Below, in pieces: positions 55,601-64,000 of a stretch of 64,000 nucleotides of DNA. Numbering within the stretch: position 1 is the stretch's first letter; each line of letters opens with the position of its first letter. The translations under genes were made by a program, and so were the position numbers. This stretch comes from Acetobacter pomorum (GTDB lineage: Bacteria > Pseudomonadota > Alphaproteobacteria > Acetobacterales > Acetobacteraceae). The stretch is from assembly GCF_002738225.1 (NCBI RefSeq), contig NZ_PEBQ01000144.1:186001-250000 (forward strand). The letters run 5' to 3'. The notes beneath the pieces are model-generated. The model ran no database searches and was not told where the DNA came from. It saw nothing but the letters and a program-made list of their open reading frames with translations.

Positions 55601-57224
55601 CGGCGGCATCGGTTTCCTGCTTGAGTTGAAGCCTGATGCTTTCATCAACCAAAGCGCTTAGCGTATCAGCATGGCGTTTTTCAGCCTGGGCCAGATCAGC
55701 CTTGAGGGAAGCCAGCCGAGAACGCGCTTGTTCTAACGTGCGGCGGAGTTCCGTAAGTGCTTGTTCCGCAGCCTGTGCGTTATTGCGCGCAACAGAAAGC
55801 GCTACATTGCATTCAGACCGCGTGCGTTCTGCCGCATCCAGTGTGGTTTTGGCGTTCTGGAAAGTTGTCTGGGCTTTTTCAACAGCTTTTTCTGTCGCCT
55901 GAATAGTTTCAGACACCGGAAGCTGTTGCTCCAGAGATGCCAGTTCTGCCTGTAATGCTGTGTAGGCTGCGGCAATGCGTGTATGATGGTTTTGTGCTGC
56001 GGCCAGATTTTCAGCCGCACGTTCATGAGCAGCGCGGGCTGTATTCAGGTCTGCGGTCAACTGGCCAAGAGTCTGTTCCGTTTTTGCCAGTTCTTCCGTC
56101 AACGCTTGCTGCTTGGCTTCTGCCAGGGCTGTGCGCGTGGGGAGTGAGGTAATGGCAGCTTCTGTTTCTGCTTTTTCGGCCTTCAGGCGTTCAAGCGTTG
56201 CTGTGGCGTCATCCAGCCGGGTTTTTGCAGCCTTGGCATCTGCTTCATGTTGTTTCAGGCGTTCGGCGGCATCTTGTGCCTGTGTGGCAGCGCGTTCTTC
56301 TTCACGCGCAACGCCTTCGGCCAGCACGCGGCACCGTTCCAGCGCAGTGCGGGCGGCATCTGCCTTTTCTCTGGCTCCTGGTAAAACCTTGTTGGCTTCA
56401 AACTCGGCAACTACGGCACTTTCCGCAGCTTCCTCATGTTCTGTCAGGGCTTTGCGGGCGCGGGCGGCGGTATCAATCGCGCGTTCCACAGCAAGCCGGG
56501 CACGGGCATGTAATACGGCCAGCAGCTCCGCTTCGGCATCCCGTAAAGCGGCAGAAAGCTCGCGGTAACGGCTGGCATCGCGAGATTGTTCGGCCAGCCC
56601 ATCCAGCCTGTCTGTCAGTTGCTGGCGGCGGTCTTCTGCACGTGTCAGGTTGGATTCTGTGGCGCGTAGCTTCAGTTCCGCTTCATGCCGGCGGGCGTGC
56701 AGGCCGGTAATGCCTGCGGCTTCTTCCAAAATGGTGCGGCGTTCTTCTGGCCGTGCGCCCACCAGCATGGCCACACGGCCTTGGCTGACCATGGCGGAAG
56801 ACCGTGCGCCAGATGCCAGATCTGCAAACAGAGTTTGCACATCTCGCGCACGTACGGAGCGGCCATTTATGCGATAATCGCTGCCAGACCCGCGTTCTGC
56901 CCGGCGGGTAATTTGCAGCTCATCCAGATCAGCAAAAGCAGCGGGGCCAAAACCCTTGGTGCCTTCAAGTGTGACAGTGACTTCAGCAAGAGATCGGGCA
57001 GGGCGGCCTGTGGTGCCTGCAAAAATAAGATCATCCATTTCCCCCCCGCGGAGGGAGCGAGCGGAAGATTCACCCATCACCCAGCGCAGGGCTTCCACCA
57101 CATTGGATTTGCCGCACCCATTGGGGCCCACAATGCCTGTTAGCCCAGGCAGAATTTCCACCGTTACCGGATCCGCAAAACTTTTGAATCCGACAATGCG
57201 CAGACGAACAAAACGAACTGTCAT
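52677..57224 (-). CDS. smc: Chromosome segregation protein SMC, unusually long
   Basis: Structural maintenance of chromosomes ATPase. 1,515 residues against the usual 1,150-1,200. Walker A GPNGCGKSN at 33-41; signature LLSGGEQALTALSL near 1,400; Walker B/D-loop VCVLDEVDAPLDDANV near 1,430. The hinge (about 690-810) is of the alphaproteobacterial type (EEYEVALAVALTDGLDAP, VSRAGDLWRWDGF). The extra length lies in the two coiled-coil arms, which are rich in Ala, Gln, Thr and Glu. Downstream of a DsbA-like gene by 39 bases; overlaps the next gene. Confidence 0.95.
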   Translation of the reverse strand: MTVRFVRLRIVGFKSFADPVTVEILPGLTGIVGPNGCGKSNVVEALRWVMGESSARSLRGGEMDDLIFAGTTGRPARSLAEVTVTLEGTKGFGPAAFADLDELQITRRAERGSGSDYRINGRSVRARDVQTLFADLASGARSSAMVSQGRVAMLVGARPEERRTILEEAAGITGLHARRHEAELKLRATESNLTRAEDRRQQLTDRLDGLAEQSRDASRYRELSAALRDAEAELLAVLHARARLAVERAIDTAARARKALTEHEEAAESAVVAEFEANKVLPGAREKADAARTALERCRVLAEGVAREEERAATQAQDAAERLKQHEADAKAAKTRLDDATATLERLKAEKAETEAAITSLPTRTALAEAKQQALTEELAKTEQTLGQLTADLNTARAAHERAAENLAAAQNHHTRIAAAYTALQAELASLEQQLPVSETIQATEKAVEKAQTTFQNAKTTLDAAERTRSECNVALSVARNNAQAAEQALTELRRTLEQARSRLASLKADLAQAEKRHADTLSALVDESIRLQLKQETDAAAQAVQAAREALEKAETERLNTNTALTDASRAAQEAEAQRRNTENSLRAAESSLKRATQEAQTFTQALEKTQAEAPPEDALKQARAQRTTQEQALQKVVQALETTERNLQHHRQEQTQTQQTLTTLQTELTRLRAQAEGLAEALGNEKEASAEPISAQITVPEEYEVALAVALTDGLDAPAADNAPRGWHLLKDTSTVPLPGKAVALKSVITAPPELNRVLAYTGVVPDGTDGTALQAQLLPGQCLVSRAGDLWRWDGFYTRAGEPDASARRLAQRRILRETSARIAEMEQHVPQAEEKAAIARANVQAGEKLAQEQRIERGKLEQSLQKARTQESELERQHTSFRARLDALRPQQERALAAKAEAEAALASATAAQQALPPLQSFQQALSTARAQHTAAQKAEQDCRTALKLAEQTFQRVQHKQTQTENQHTAATTRLETLAPERQRLKQNLDVEAATVLELEQRLTAAQTENATAAALQDAQNNLEQAQLAFQTATSAFIQAEQAVQTTTQQQQKMQEQALALRSRIAALTPRLEELQHEQQDAQDKLISATQAEAQTAADMPQDAENTLAQLHTQRAALTTQLEATRELRATLLAEATTLEARLTSLVAAEEEWRQRAATAHTEAENAAQRVKTAQSDHSKVSELPAEAQRQKQQTLSALEDAEEAYAQADKIRAEAESALNAANEQRRRTEAELNTARENLLKADAKSEQAQAILDQLLADTPTPPRQPTGDLTESAENALRRKISRLTREREDMGPVNLRAEIEAEEASTQARTLADEISDLEAAISRLRGSIGTLNKEGRERLMAVFTQVDHHFQSLFTRMFGGGRAHLGLVGSDDPLEAGLEIYAQPPGKKLATLSLLSGGEQALTALSLIFAVFRCNPAPVCVLDEVDAPLDDANVGRFSALLGDMVTEAGTRFLVVTHHQLTMAHMDHLFGVTMQERGVSRVLSVDLARAASMAGQNDKEEPNVAP

Positions 57225-57263
57225 GCAGGTATAGGGCGTGGGCTCAGGAAAACATGCGTAAGC

Positions 57264-57884
57264 TTAGCTGGCTTTTGCCAAATATTTGGTGAAGTCATCA
57301 TAAGACAATGCGCTGGACACCTGCTCCTTGTTATTGAAGCGGAAAGTGGGAGTGGAATCAAAATGGAATTTGTCCTGCGCTTCAGACTGCTGGTTCAGAA
57401 TGAACTGCATAAGCTGCTGGTCAGCAATGGCTTTTTCAAATGTATCAGCGGGCATGCCAGCAAAGGCTGCCATTTTCTTTAGCTCATCCTTTGGGCTGCC
57501 TTCCTTGGTGTAAGCCCAGCGGTCTAGGCTGGAAAGCAGGGAGGAGCAGAAGGGTTCATACCGTTCTGGCGGCAGAGTGCGGGCCACCATGGCGGCAACT
57601 GTTGCGAGCTGATCTGTAGGGAAATCATGAAAAACGTAGCGGATTTTCCCGGTATCAATCAGCTCTTTCTGCACTTGTGGGAAGGTGTTTTCTGCAAAAT
57701 GTGCGCAGTGGATACAGGTGAGGGAGAACCATTCTTCCACAACAATCTTGGCGTTTGGGTTGCCCAGTTCACGCGGGGTAAAGCGCGTATCCGTGGCATC
57801 TGCTGCCAGGGAAATACCGCGCAGGGCGGTGGAGGCAACGGCCAGGCTTCCGGCAGCTAGAATGGAACGGCGGGTGAAAGACAT
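57264..57884 (-). CDS. DsbA-family thiol oxidoreductase (exported)
   Basis: 206 residues. Signal with a twin-arginine-like start (MSFTRRSILAAGSLA), thioredoxin-fold segment EEWFSLTCIHCAHFAENTFPQ with the CIHC active site, and cis-Pro in DSTPTFRF. Resembles the DsbA/BdbD-type proteins that insert or isomerise disulfides in the periplasm. The ATG at 57884 gives the compact signal; the frame's earlier ATG is less likely. Confidence 0.9.
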   Translation of the reverse strand: MSFTRRSILAAGSLAVASTALRGISLAADATDTRFTPRELGNPNAKIVVEEWFSLTCIHCAHFAENTFPQVQKELIDTGKIRYVFHDFPTDQLATVAAMVARTLPPERYEPFCSSLLSSLDRWAYTKEGSPKDELKKMAAFAGMPADTFEKAIADQQLMQFILNQQSEAQDKFHFDSTPTFRFNNKEQVSSALSYDDFTKYLAKAS

Positions 57885-57953
57885 GGAAATCCGGTCTCCC
57901 TCAGGGGTGCAAATCATAGGCGTTAAAGGCATGACGGCAGATTTGCTCTGCCG

Positions 57954-58898
57954 TCAACCCACAGATTTATCTGTAGTGGCAGATGTTTCTGTCTGCGTGG
58001 GCGTTGCGGGCTGTTCTGCCAGCTTGCGCACGCGCACACGGCGAATGTGCCGGGCATCTGCATCCAATACGCGGAAGAGATAGCCATTTTCATGCGTGAG
58101 CACTTCACCACGGGTGGGCACATGCCCCGCCATGCGGAACACCAGGCCGCCAATGGTTTCAATTTCGGCCTCTCTCTCACTCTCGGTCAGAATGGGGCCG
58201 ATGGTTTTTTCAAACTCTTCAATCGGGCAGCGGGCATCAATATCAAAAGAACCATCTGGCCGCGGGGTGATCATGACAATAGCGGGCTCATCATGCTCAT
58301 CCGAGATATCACCCACAATGGTTTCAATCAGATCTTCAATGGTCACCAAGCCATCAATGCCGCCATATTCATCAATCACCAGTGCCATGTGGGTCTGGCG
58401 CTGGCGCATTTGCAGCAGCAGATCCAACACCGGAATTTGCGGCGCAATCATAAGCGGTTGGCGCAAAAGCACTTCCAGATTAAAGGCCTCGCTGGTGCCA
58501 ACATAGGCGATCAGATCCTTCACATGGATCATGCCCACAATATCATCCAACTGGTCCCGATAAACCGGCATGCGGGAATGGTTTTCCCGCCGCATCATGG
58601 CCAGTGCTTCGTCCAGACTGATGGACACCGGCATGGCCACAATATCGGCCCGTGGTACCATCACATCATCAGCGGAAATGTTGCGCAGGCGTAGCACGTT
58701 GGCAATAAGCGCGCGCTCCTGCCGGTCCAGTTCCGGTTTTTCACCCGTTGCAGACTCTTCGGGTTCATCCGCCGCCTGTTGCACCAGGGCCGCGATGGAA
58801 CTGCGCAAATCGGTCTGATGTTTTTTACGATGGAAAAAGGAAAACAGGCCGCGATTATTGGTTTCCTGCTTGTCGGACGCAGAATCGTTTTCGCTCAT
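57954..58898 (-). CDS. CBS-domain protein of the CorC/TlyC family
   Basis: 314 residues: N-terminal charged region, two CBS domains (about 70-190: VMVPRADIVAMPVSISLDEALAMM, LLQMRQRQTHMALVIDEYGGIDGLVTIEDLIETIVGDI) and a C-terminal CorC_HlyC domain. Lacks the DUF21 membrane domain, as CorC does. Linked to magnesium/cobalt efflux in enterobacteria; here the function is inferred. Its ATG overlaps the ybeY stop by 4 bases. The lnt gene that often follows corC is absent. Confidence 0.88.
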   Translation of the reverse strand: MSENDSASDKQETNNRGLFSFFHRKKHQTDLRSSIAALVQQAADEPEESATGEKPELDRQERALIANVLRLRNISADDVMVPRADIVAMPVSISLDEALAMMRRENHSRMPVYRDQLDDIVGMIHVKDLIAYVGTSEAFNLEVLLRQPLMIAPQIPVLDLLLQMRQRQTHMALVIDEYGGIDGLVTIEDLIETIVGDISDEHDEPAIVMITPRPDGSFDIDARCPIEEFEKTIGPILTESEREAEIETIGGLVFRMAGHVPTRGEVLTHENGYLFRVLDADARHIRRVRVRKLAEQPATPTQTETSATTDKSVG

Positions 58899-59434
58899 GA
58901 TCGGGGTTTCCAAGGGTTGGGAACCCTGAGCCGCGAAAGCAGGCGGGATTCCAGCATTTCCATTTCACGCGCTTCACCGGGGTGGTGGTGGTCATACCCA
59001 GCCAGATGCAGGCTGCCATGGATGACCAGATGCGCAAGATGGTCTGCAACAGGTTTGCCGGCTTTGTGAGCTTCGCGCACCACGGTTTCCAGCGCCAGAA
59101 TAATGTCTCCACCAGTAATGCCGGGCGGAGGTTCAAACGTGAGCACATTGGTGGGGCGGTGCTTGCCACGGTGGCGACCGTTCAGTTCACGCACCTCCCG
59201 ATCTGTTGCAAGCACAACAGTATTGGGCAAGCCGCCATATTCTGAACAGGCGGCCAAAGCGCGCCATACCAGCTGCTCCGGGTTATGCACGTAAGAGCGC
59301 CAGCGCCTATCCCGGACAAGGATTTCAGGGCCTTCGTTCTGCTCATCGGAAAAAACGGCCTGAAAAGGCAGGATTTTTTCAGGGGCATCCATATCCTGCA
59401 TAGGGATATGGGCGGGGCTACTTGGCGGTTCCAT
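58895..59434 (-). CDS. ybeY: Endoribonuclease YbeY
   Basis: Zinc-dependent rRNA maturation factor. 179 residues with the metal motif HLVIHGSLHLAGYDHHH and the conserved RPTNVLTFEPP. The ATG at 59434 follows AGGAG and overlaps the phoH end by 17 bases. A 25-residue N-terminal extension precedes the core. Confidence 0.94.
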   Translation of the reverse strand: MEPPSSPAHIPMQDMDAPEKILPFQAVFSDEQNEGPEILVRDRRWRSYVHNPEQLVWRALAACSEYGGLPNTVVLATDREVRELNGRHRGKHRPTNVLTFEPPPGITGGDIILALETVVREAHKAGKPVADHLAHLVIHGSLHLAGYDHHHPGEAREMEMLESRLLSRLRVPNPWKPRS

Positions 59435-60503
59435 TTTTCTCCTGACGGCCCTTGCTACGGGAGGGTTCCCTTACAGCCGTCGCCTTTGCATCATAGGCTT
59501 CAATAATGCGGGCGACCAGCTTATGGCGCACCACATCGGTTGAATCAAAGCGGGAAATGGTAATTCCCTTGACATTTTCAAGCGTTTCCACCGCATCACG
59601 CAGGCCGGAGGTGGTGCCTGCGGGCAGGTCGATCTGCGTGAGATCACCCGTCACCACCATGCGGGAGCCGGGGCCAAGGCGGGTTAGGAACATCTTCATT
59701 TGCGCAATGGTGGTGTTCTGAGCTTCATCCAGAATAACAAATGCGTGCGAGAGTGTGCGCCCGCGCATAAAGGCCAGCGGCGCGACCTCAATATCTCCCG
59801 ATGCCATACGCCGCACAACCTGATCTCCCGGCAGCATATCGTAAAGGGCATCATAAAGTGGGCGCAGGTAGGGGTCGATCTTGTCCTTCATGTCACCGGG
59901 CAAAAAGCCCAGCCGCTCGCCGGCTTCCACAGCCGGGCGGGAGAGAATGATCCGATCAATGGAACCAGCCTGCAACATGGCCACAGCTTGCGCTACAGCC
60001 AGATAGGTTTTGCCTGTACCTGCAGGGCCAATACCAAACACCAGCTCTTTTTTTGCCAGTGCCTTCATATACGTGGCCTGCCCGGGGGAGCGCGGCTCAA
60101 TGTTGCCATGCCGCATGCGGATAACAGGCAGATCGCCTTCTATTTCCGGGGCAGCCTGCGGGGTGTTGGAAAGAATGCTGGTGGTGTTCTGTGGCGGGCG
60201 GGACATGCGTATGGCGGCCTCTATGCAGCTGATATCCACATTTTCGCCTGCTGCCAGTTTCTGGTACAGCACGCTCAGCACCGCACGGGTGCGGGCTGTT
60301 TGTTCAGGAACACCCTGAATGGAAATGCGGTTGCCACGCCGGGCCACCTCCACTTCCAAACCTTCTTCCAGGCAGCGCAGGTGCTTGTCGTGGTCTCCCA
60401 CAAGGCGCGCCAGAAGGGTGTTGTCTTCAAACTGCAGGGTCGCAGAGGCATGGGGCATTTCTGCAGCCATGCGGGGTGAGGCGGAAATACGCGTGCTGCT
60501 CAA
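59418..60503 (-). CDS. PhoH family ATPase
   Basis: ATPase of the PhoH-like type found beside ybeY. About 361 residues: N-terminal KH-like region, Walker [33 protein letters not shown], and Walker [13 protein letters not shown]. Start uncertain: TTG at 60503 overlapping the miaB stop (TTGA) with AGAGGAG upstream is my choice; GTG at 60515 or ATG at 60470 are alternatives. Role probably linked to RNA metabolism with YbeY. Confidence 0.92.
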   Translation of the reverse strand: MSSTRISASPRMAAEMPHASATLQFEDNTLLARLVGDHDKHLRCLEEGLEVEVARRGNRISIQGVPEQTARTRAVLSVLYQKLAAGENVDISCIEAAIRMSRPPQNTTSILSNTPQAAPEIEGDLPVIRMRHGNIEPRSPGQATYMKALAKKELVFGIGPAGTGKTYLAVAQAVAMLQAGSIDRIILSRPAVEAGERLGFLPGDMKDKIDPYLRPLYDALYDMLPGDQVVRRMASGDIEVAPLAFMRGRTLSHAFVILDEAQNTTIAQMKMFLTRLGPGSRMVVTGDLTQIDLPAGTTSGLRDAVETLENVKGITISRFDSTDVVRHKLVARIIEAYDAKATAVREPSRSKGRQEKNGTAK

Positions 60504-61885
60504 GCGGACACACACTCCTCTTCTAAAACGCCGGACAGGGAATTGGTCAGGCGTTCAACAATACGCACGGGCAGTTCCTTGCCAATCAAATGCTTGGGCC
60601 CAGAAACGTGCACAGGCTGCAACCACGGAGAACGTCCGGCAATCTGCCCCGGTTTCCGTCCTTCTGAGGTAAACAGAACAGGAATGGTTTTGCCAACAAG
60701 TGTTGCATTAAAGGCATCCTGCTGTTCACGCAGCAGGGCCTGCAAGGCTTGCAGGCGGGCATCCTTCACATCCTCTGGCACCTGCATGCCAGCGCCTGCG
60801 GCCGGGGTGCCGGGCCGGGGGGAGTATTTGAAGGAATATGCCAGCGCAAAGCCAACATCACGCACAAGCTGCATGGTGGCTTCAAAATCCTCATCCGTTT
60901 CACCGGGGTGGCCCACAATGAAGTCGGATGAAAGAGCCAGATCAGGCCGTGCATCACGCAGGCGGCGCACAATATCCCGATACTCATCAGCCGTATGGCC
61001 ACGGTTCATGGCGCGCAGGATGCGGTCAGACCCCGCCTGAACCGGAAGATGCAGGAATGGCATTAACTGCGGCAGATCACGGTGAGCGGCTATCAGTGCA
61101 TCATCCATGTCCCGTGGGTGGGATGTCATGTAACGGATGCGCGAAAGGCCGGGCAGTTTGGCCAGCTCATAGGCCAGTTGCGCTAACCCCCATATGGAGC
61201 CATCCGGGCCTTCTCCATGATAGGCGTTTACGTTCTGCCCCAGAAGGCTGATATCCTTTACGCCGCTTTCCACCATGCGGCGTGCCTCTGCCAGCACAGA
61301 AAGAACAGGACGGCTGCTTTCCGCCCCGCGCGTATAAGGCACCACGCAGAAGGAGCAGAATTTATCGCACCCTTCCTGAATGGTCAGGAAAGCCGTGTAA
61401 TTGCCTGCGGTTTGTGGGGCTTCCGCTTCTGGCAGAAAATCGAATTTCTGCTCTGCGGGAAAATCCGTTTCAATAACGGCGCCACCGGCGCGCGCTGCAC
61501 GGGCCACCATTTCTGGCAGGCGGTGATAAGTTTGCGGCCCCAGCACAATATCTACATACGGTGCACGGGCCAGAATTTCCTGCCCCTCGGCCTGCGCCAC
61601 GCACCCGGCCACGGCAATAATGGTTTGCTGCCCGGCTGTTTCCCGCGCTTCTTTGATTTTGCGTAGGCGGCCGAGTTCTGAAAACACTTTTTCTGCCGCT
61701 TTGTCCCGAATGTGGCAGGTGTTCAGGATAATCATGTCTGCCGCATCTGGTGTGGCAACTGGCTGATAGCCGAGTGGCCGCAGAACATCCCCCATACGTG
61801 CACTATCATACACATTCATCTGGCAACCCCACGTAATAACGTGCAGGCCACGGGCAGGGGATGTGTTGGCTGGGGTTCCGGTCAT
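60500..61885 (-). CDS. miaB: tRNA-2-methylthio-N6-dimethylallyladenosine synthase
   Basis: Radical SAM methylthiotransferase acting on A37 of tRNAs. 461 residues from the ATG at 61885. N-terminal UPF0004 domain with three Cys ([32 protein letters not shown]), radical SAM CxxxCxxC in [17 protein letters not shown], and a C-terminal TRAM domain. An upstream frame extension is not needed. First of the miaB-phoH-ybeY-corC unit. Confidence 0.96.
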   Translation of the reverse strand: MTGTPANTSPARGLHVITWGCQMNVYDSARMGDVLRPLGYQPVATPDAADMIILNTCHIRDKAAEKVFSELGRLRKIKEARETAGQQTIIAVAGCVAQAEGQEILARAPYVDIVLGPQTYHRLPEMVARAARAGGAVIETDFPAEQKFDFLPEAEAPQTAGNYTAFLTIQEGCDKFCSFCVVPYTRGAESSRPVLSVLAEARRMVESGVKDISLLGQNVNAYHGEGPDGSIWGLAQLAYELAKLPGLSRIRYMTSHPRDMDDALIAAHRDLPQLMPFLHLPVQAGSDRILRAMNRGHTADEYRDIVRRLRDARPDLALSSDFIVGHPGETDEDFEATMQLVRDVGFALAYSFKYSPRPGTPAAGAGMQVPEDVKDARLQALQALLREQQDAFNATLVGKTIPVLFTSEGRKPGQIAGRSPWLQPVHVSGPKHLIGKELPVRIVERLTNSLSGVLEEECVSA

Positions 61886-62089
61886 GATGGCAGGCGCTCC
61901 GCTATGCCGCTGGCCCATTCCATGCGGCAAGTGGAGGAAATCGGGCCAGAGAGCGTGCAGGTCAAGTCTCTTTTCCCACCACGGTGAGAATAGTGGGAAG
62001 ATAAGAACGGCCAAACAGCATTCTGGCGGTTAACAGACCGGAGATTCCTTATAGGTTTGGCGGCCCGTAACAGCCACCTGGTTTCTGAC

Positions 62090-63181
62090 CTAAAGCCGTA
62101 TACGTATTGAAGCAAAAAAGGAGGCGGTTTTGTCAAGTACGCTTTTGGCTTTCCTGATATAAGGCGGCAGAAAATTGGCAGGCAAGGTGGCAGGGTTAAA
62201 CCGGCCCTTTACAATTTTTGGCGTGCGGTTTTGCCGTAGTTCCGCAGCGCCTTCTGCCACGGCTTTCCATGCTGCTTGTGCCAAAGCCTTGCGGCTGGGG
62301 AACATGTCCGGGTCCAGCGGTTCGTGCAGTAGCACGGTTGCGCGCGAGCGCTTCCATTTCAGCAAGGCCCATACATGCGGGCCAAGGTCCATATCTCCGT
62401 ACCATGAAAACACCGGGCGGCGCAGGCGGGAAATGGGCAGATCTTCCAGCCGGTCATACACAAGAGAGACAGGTTGGATCAGCGGTGTCATACCCGGTTC
62501 AAACGTTATGGGCAGAAGGCTTTTATCCATTCCTTCCTTCAGCCGAGGTAATTTGGCGATGGCAAAAAAAGCGGACATGAACGGCAACACGCGCGAACCA
62601 TCGGAGGATGTGCCTTCAGGGAACAATACCAGATTATCCCCTTCCACCATGCGGCGGATCATCTCATCACGCTCACGCCCTGTGGTGCTGCGCTGGCGGC
62701 TGACAAAAATGGTACGCCCGATTTGTGAGACCAAGCCCATAATGGGCCATTTTTCAATATCGCCCTTGGCCACAAACACAGAGGGCAGAATGGTGCCCAG
62801 TACTGGCACATCCAGCCATGACATATGGTTGCAGATATAGATAACTGGCCGTTCACCCCGTTTGCGGGCTTTTAGGCCACCAACAGTGCCCACGCGCTGC
62901 CCCACAACATGGATCTGCAACCCGATAATACGGCACAGCACCCCCCAGATAACCCGCGTCCAGCGGATTTTGGGTGTGCCGGGCACAAGCAGAAGGCATG
63001 CCTCAAACCCTACGGAGAGCGGCACCCACACAACCAGCGCGCCAAGGCGCAGGGCCGCCCTTAAATCTGCCGTGCGGCGAAAATAGGCTTCTACCCACGC
63101 TGGCAGCGGGGAAAGGCCATCGGGCTTCTTGGGGGGGGAAGCATAAGGGGGGCGGGGTTGGTCAGACGGGCGTGGTGTCAT
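62090..63181 (-). CDS. 1-acyl-glycerol-3-phosphate acyltransferase (PlsC family)
   Basis: Membrane-associated acyltransferase for phospholipid synthesis. 363 residues: hydrophobic helix ALVVWVPLSVGFEACLLLV, block I NHMSWLDVP (H-x4-D), block III region FPEGTSSDGS, and SLLPITFEPG. ATG at 63181 with a Pro-rich N-terminus; a TTG upstream is unlikely. Located upstream of miaB as in many Alphaproteobacteria. Lyso-ornithine lipid acyltransferase is an alternative role. Confidence 0.88.
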   Translation of the reverse strand: MTPRPSDQPRPPYASPPKKPDGLSPLPAWVEAYFRRTADLRAALRLGALVVWVPLSVGFEACLLLVPGTPKIRWTRVIWGVLCRIIGLQIHVVGQRVGTVGGLKARKRGERPVIYICNHMSWLDVPVLGTILPSVFVAKGDIEKWPIMGLVSQIGRTIFVSRQRSTTGRERDEMIRRMVEGDNLVLFPEGTSSDGSRVLPFMSAFFAIAKLPRLKEGMDKSLLPITFEPGMTPLIQPVSLVYDRLEDLPISRLRRPVFSWYGDMDLGPHVWALLKWKRSRATVLLHEPLDPDMFPSRKALAQAAWKAVAEGAAELRQNRTPKIVKGRFNPATLPANFLPPYIRKAKSVLDKTASFFASIRIRL

Positions 63182-63431
63182 CGTTTCATTTCTGCCAGAC
63201 ACAGCTCTGTCGGACAAACGCGCCTAGCAGCGCAGATGGAATGAAAAAGCATGCGCTCTCTTACCGCGATTTTAGGCGGCGGGACAATCCATCACCCAAT
63301 TTATGCGTAACAGAAGTTGTTTTGGACGTCGGCACCGCATTTTTGTCATGGTATGTGCATAAAAGGATTTGTAAGCAGAACATTCGCAAATAGGTGCAGG
63401 CAGATTATTGGTGAGGACACGCAAGAACAAC

Positions 63432-64000
63432 ATGCTGAACAGGCTTGCCCTTACCGCGAATCGTGTTCTTGCAGGTGCGGCCTTGTGGGGGGCATCCTCC
63501 TGCCTGACCTGGGCGGCAGACCCGCAGCCTTACACCACCAAGCTGGTACCAACCGGAGAATCTGATCTGGATACGGCTATCAAAAGCTCGTCCGATCTTC
63601 TGTCTCTTCAGTCCACGCATGCGGTGGGGCCATTTGCTTTGGCGGGGCGCGTGCATAATGAATATGAGCGTTTGCGCACGGCGCTGGAAAGCTGTGGCTA
63701 TTATGCGGGCACGGTGCACATTACCCTCAGCCGGAATGGCGGGAAGGATGCCGTGAAGATGGACGGGATGTCTCCCGCTCTGTCGCAATGGATCGAATCT
63801 GTACCTGCGGGTGAAAAAATTCAGGCCGAGGTGAAGGTGGACAAAGGGCCGCTTTTTCATCTGGGTACGGTTACGCTGGTGGATGATAAAACCGGCAAGC
63901 CCCCAACGTTAACGGAAGACCAAAAAAAGGCTTTTGGTCTTGCACCGGGCCAGCCAGCCGTTGCCAAAACTGTGCTGGATAGCGGCAGTAACCTGATGGA
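63432..64000 (+). CDS. TamA-like outer-membrane assembly protein (3' end outside window)
   Basis: N-terminal 189 residues of an exported protein, open to the right edge. Signal peptide (MLNRLALTANRVLAGAALWG, cleavage near TWAAD), then POTRA-like segments including RLRTALESCGYYAGTVHITL and GPLFHLGTVTLVDDK. This fits the TamA half of the TamA-TamB system. GTG at 63411 (in frame) is an alternative start. A tamB gene would be expected downstream, outside the window. Confidence 0.75.
   Translation, partial: MLNRLALTANRVLAGAALWGASSCLTWAADPQPYTTKLVPTGESDLDTAIKSSSDLLSLQSTHAVGPFALAGRVHNEYERLRTALESCGYYAGTVHITLSRNGGKDAVKMDGMSPALSQWIESVPAGEKIQAEVKVDKGPLFHLGTVTLVDDKTGKPPTLTEDQKKAFGLAPGQPAVAKTVLDSGSNLM

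Noticed and set aside
53400-56600. Repetitive-looking Ala/Gln/Glu-coding DNA as a tandem repeat array
   Set aside because: It is low-complexity coiled-coil coding sequence of smc without exact repeated units.
61973-61999. TTCCCAC/GTGGGAA inverted repeat between plsC and miaB as a terminator
   Set aside because: The stem is short, the loop is 13 bases and no T-run follows on the minus strand.

Overview
The window looks like chromosomal DNA of an acetic acid bacterium, most likely Acetobacter. Its citrate synthase and its succinyl-CoA:acetate CoA-transferase read like the AarA and AarC proteins I remember from Acetobacter aceti, and it carries the three-subunit molybdopterin aldehyde dehydrogenase that oxidises acetaldehyde to acetic acid in this group. 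The SMC hinge type, a DUF1013 (TrcR-type) regulator and the plsC-miaB-phoH-ybeY-corC gene order agree with Alphaproteobacteria. No rRNA, tRNA, CRISPR array, insertion sequence or prophage was seen. Almost all of the window is densely packed core genes, so it is mainly a housekeeping region.

Layout. 1-1.7 kb: end of hslU and a sufE-like gene. 1.7-5.9 kb: aldehyde dehydrogenase operon (cytochrome c, 2Fe-2S and molybdopterin subunits), minus strand. 6.3-7.8 kb: mannitol dehydrogenase. 8-13.3 kb: rpmI-rplT, pheS-pheT and a lone pstS. 13.4-15.5 kb: a small lipoprotein, a tiny membrane protein and a family 5 solute-binding protein. 15.8-19 kb: CPA1 antiporter with a cyclic-nucleotide-binding-like tail, and an HdeD-type membrane protein. 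19.3-21.5 kb: rpsD and prfC. 21.5-28.5 kb (minus): Nudix hydrolase, NAD-type isocitrate dehydrogenase, Xaa-Pro aminopeptidase, prmA and a PcrA/UvrD helicase. 28.5-30.1 kb: two overlapping radC paralogues. 30.1-34.4 kb (mostly minus): purK, purE, two tiny DUF465 genes, a TrcR-like regulator, a small heat-shock protein and rpmE. 34.6-38.2 kb: mscL, a lipoprotein, secF and secD. 38.4-44.6 kb: a Gfo/Idh/MocA oxidoreductase, class I ribonucleotide reductase, a methyltransferase and a polyprenyl diphosphate synthase. 44.6-46.7 kb: murI, pyrE and a small unknown gene. 46.9-51.9 kb: citrate synthase (aarA), a SixA-like phosphatase, chorismate mutase, a metallophosphoesterase and aarC. 51.9-57.9 kb: a degenerate GDPD-like protein, a very long smc and a DsbA-like protein. 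57.9-63.2 kb: corC, ybeY, phoH, miaB and plsC. 63.4 kb to the end: start of a TamA-like outer-membrane assembly gene.

How the genes work together. Acetaldehyde oxidation (AldFGH), citrate synthase, NAD-isocitrate dehydrogenase and AarC outline the modified citric acid cycle by which Acetobacter makes and then consumes acetate. The HdeD-like protein and the antiporter would suit an acid-exposed cell, which is inference.

Less obvious points worth a second look: a ROSE-like RNA thermometer before the small heat-shock gene; three short upstream ORFs placed so that they could be coupled to pheS, nrdA and aarC; a tandem RadC pair in which one copy keeps the N-terminal helical domain and the other keeps the JAMM metal site; a 1,515-residue SMC; and a pair of inverted DnaA-box sequences between two convergent genes.
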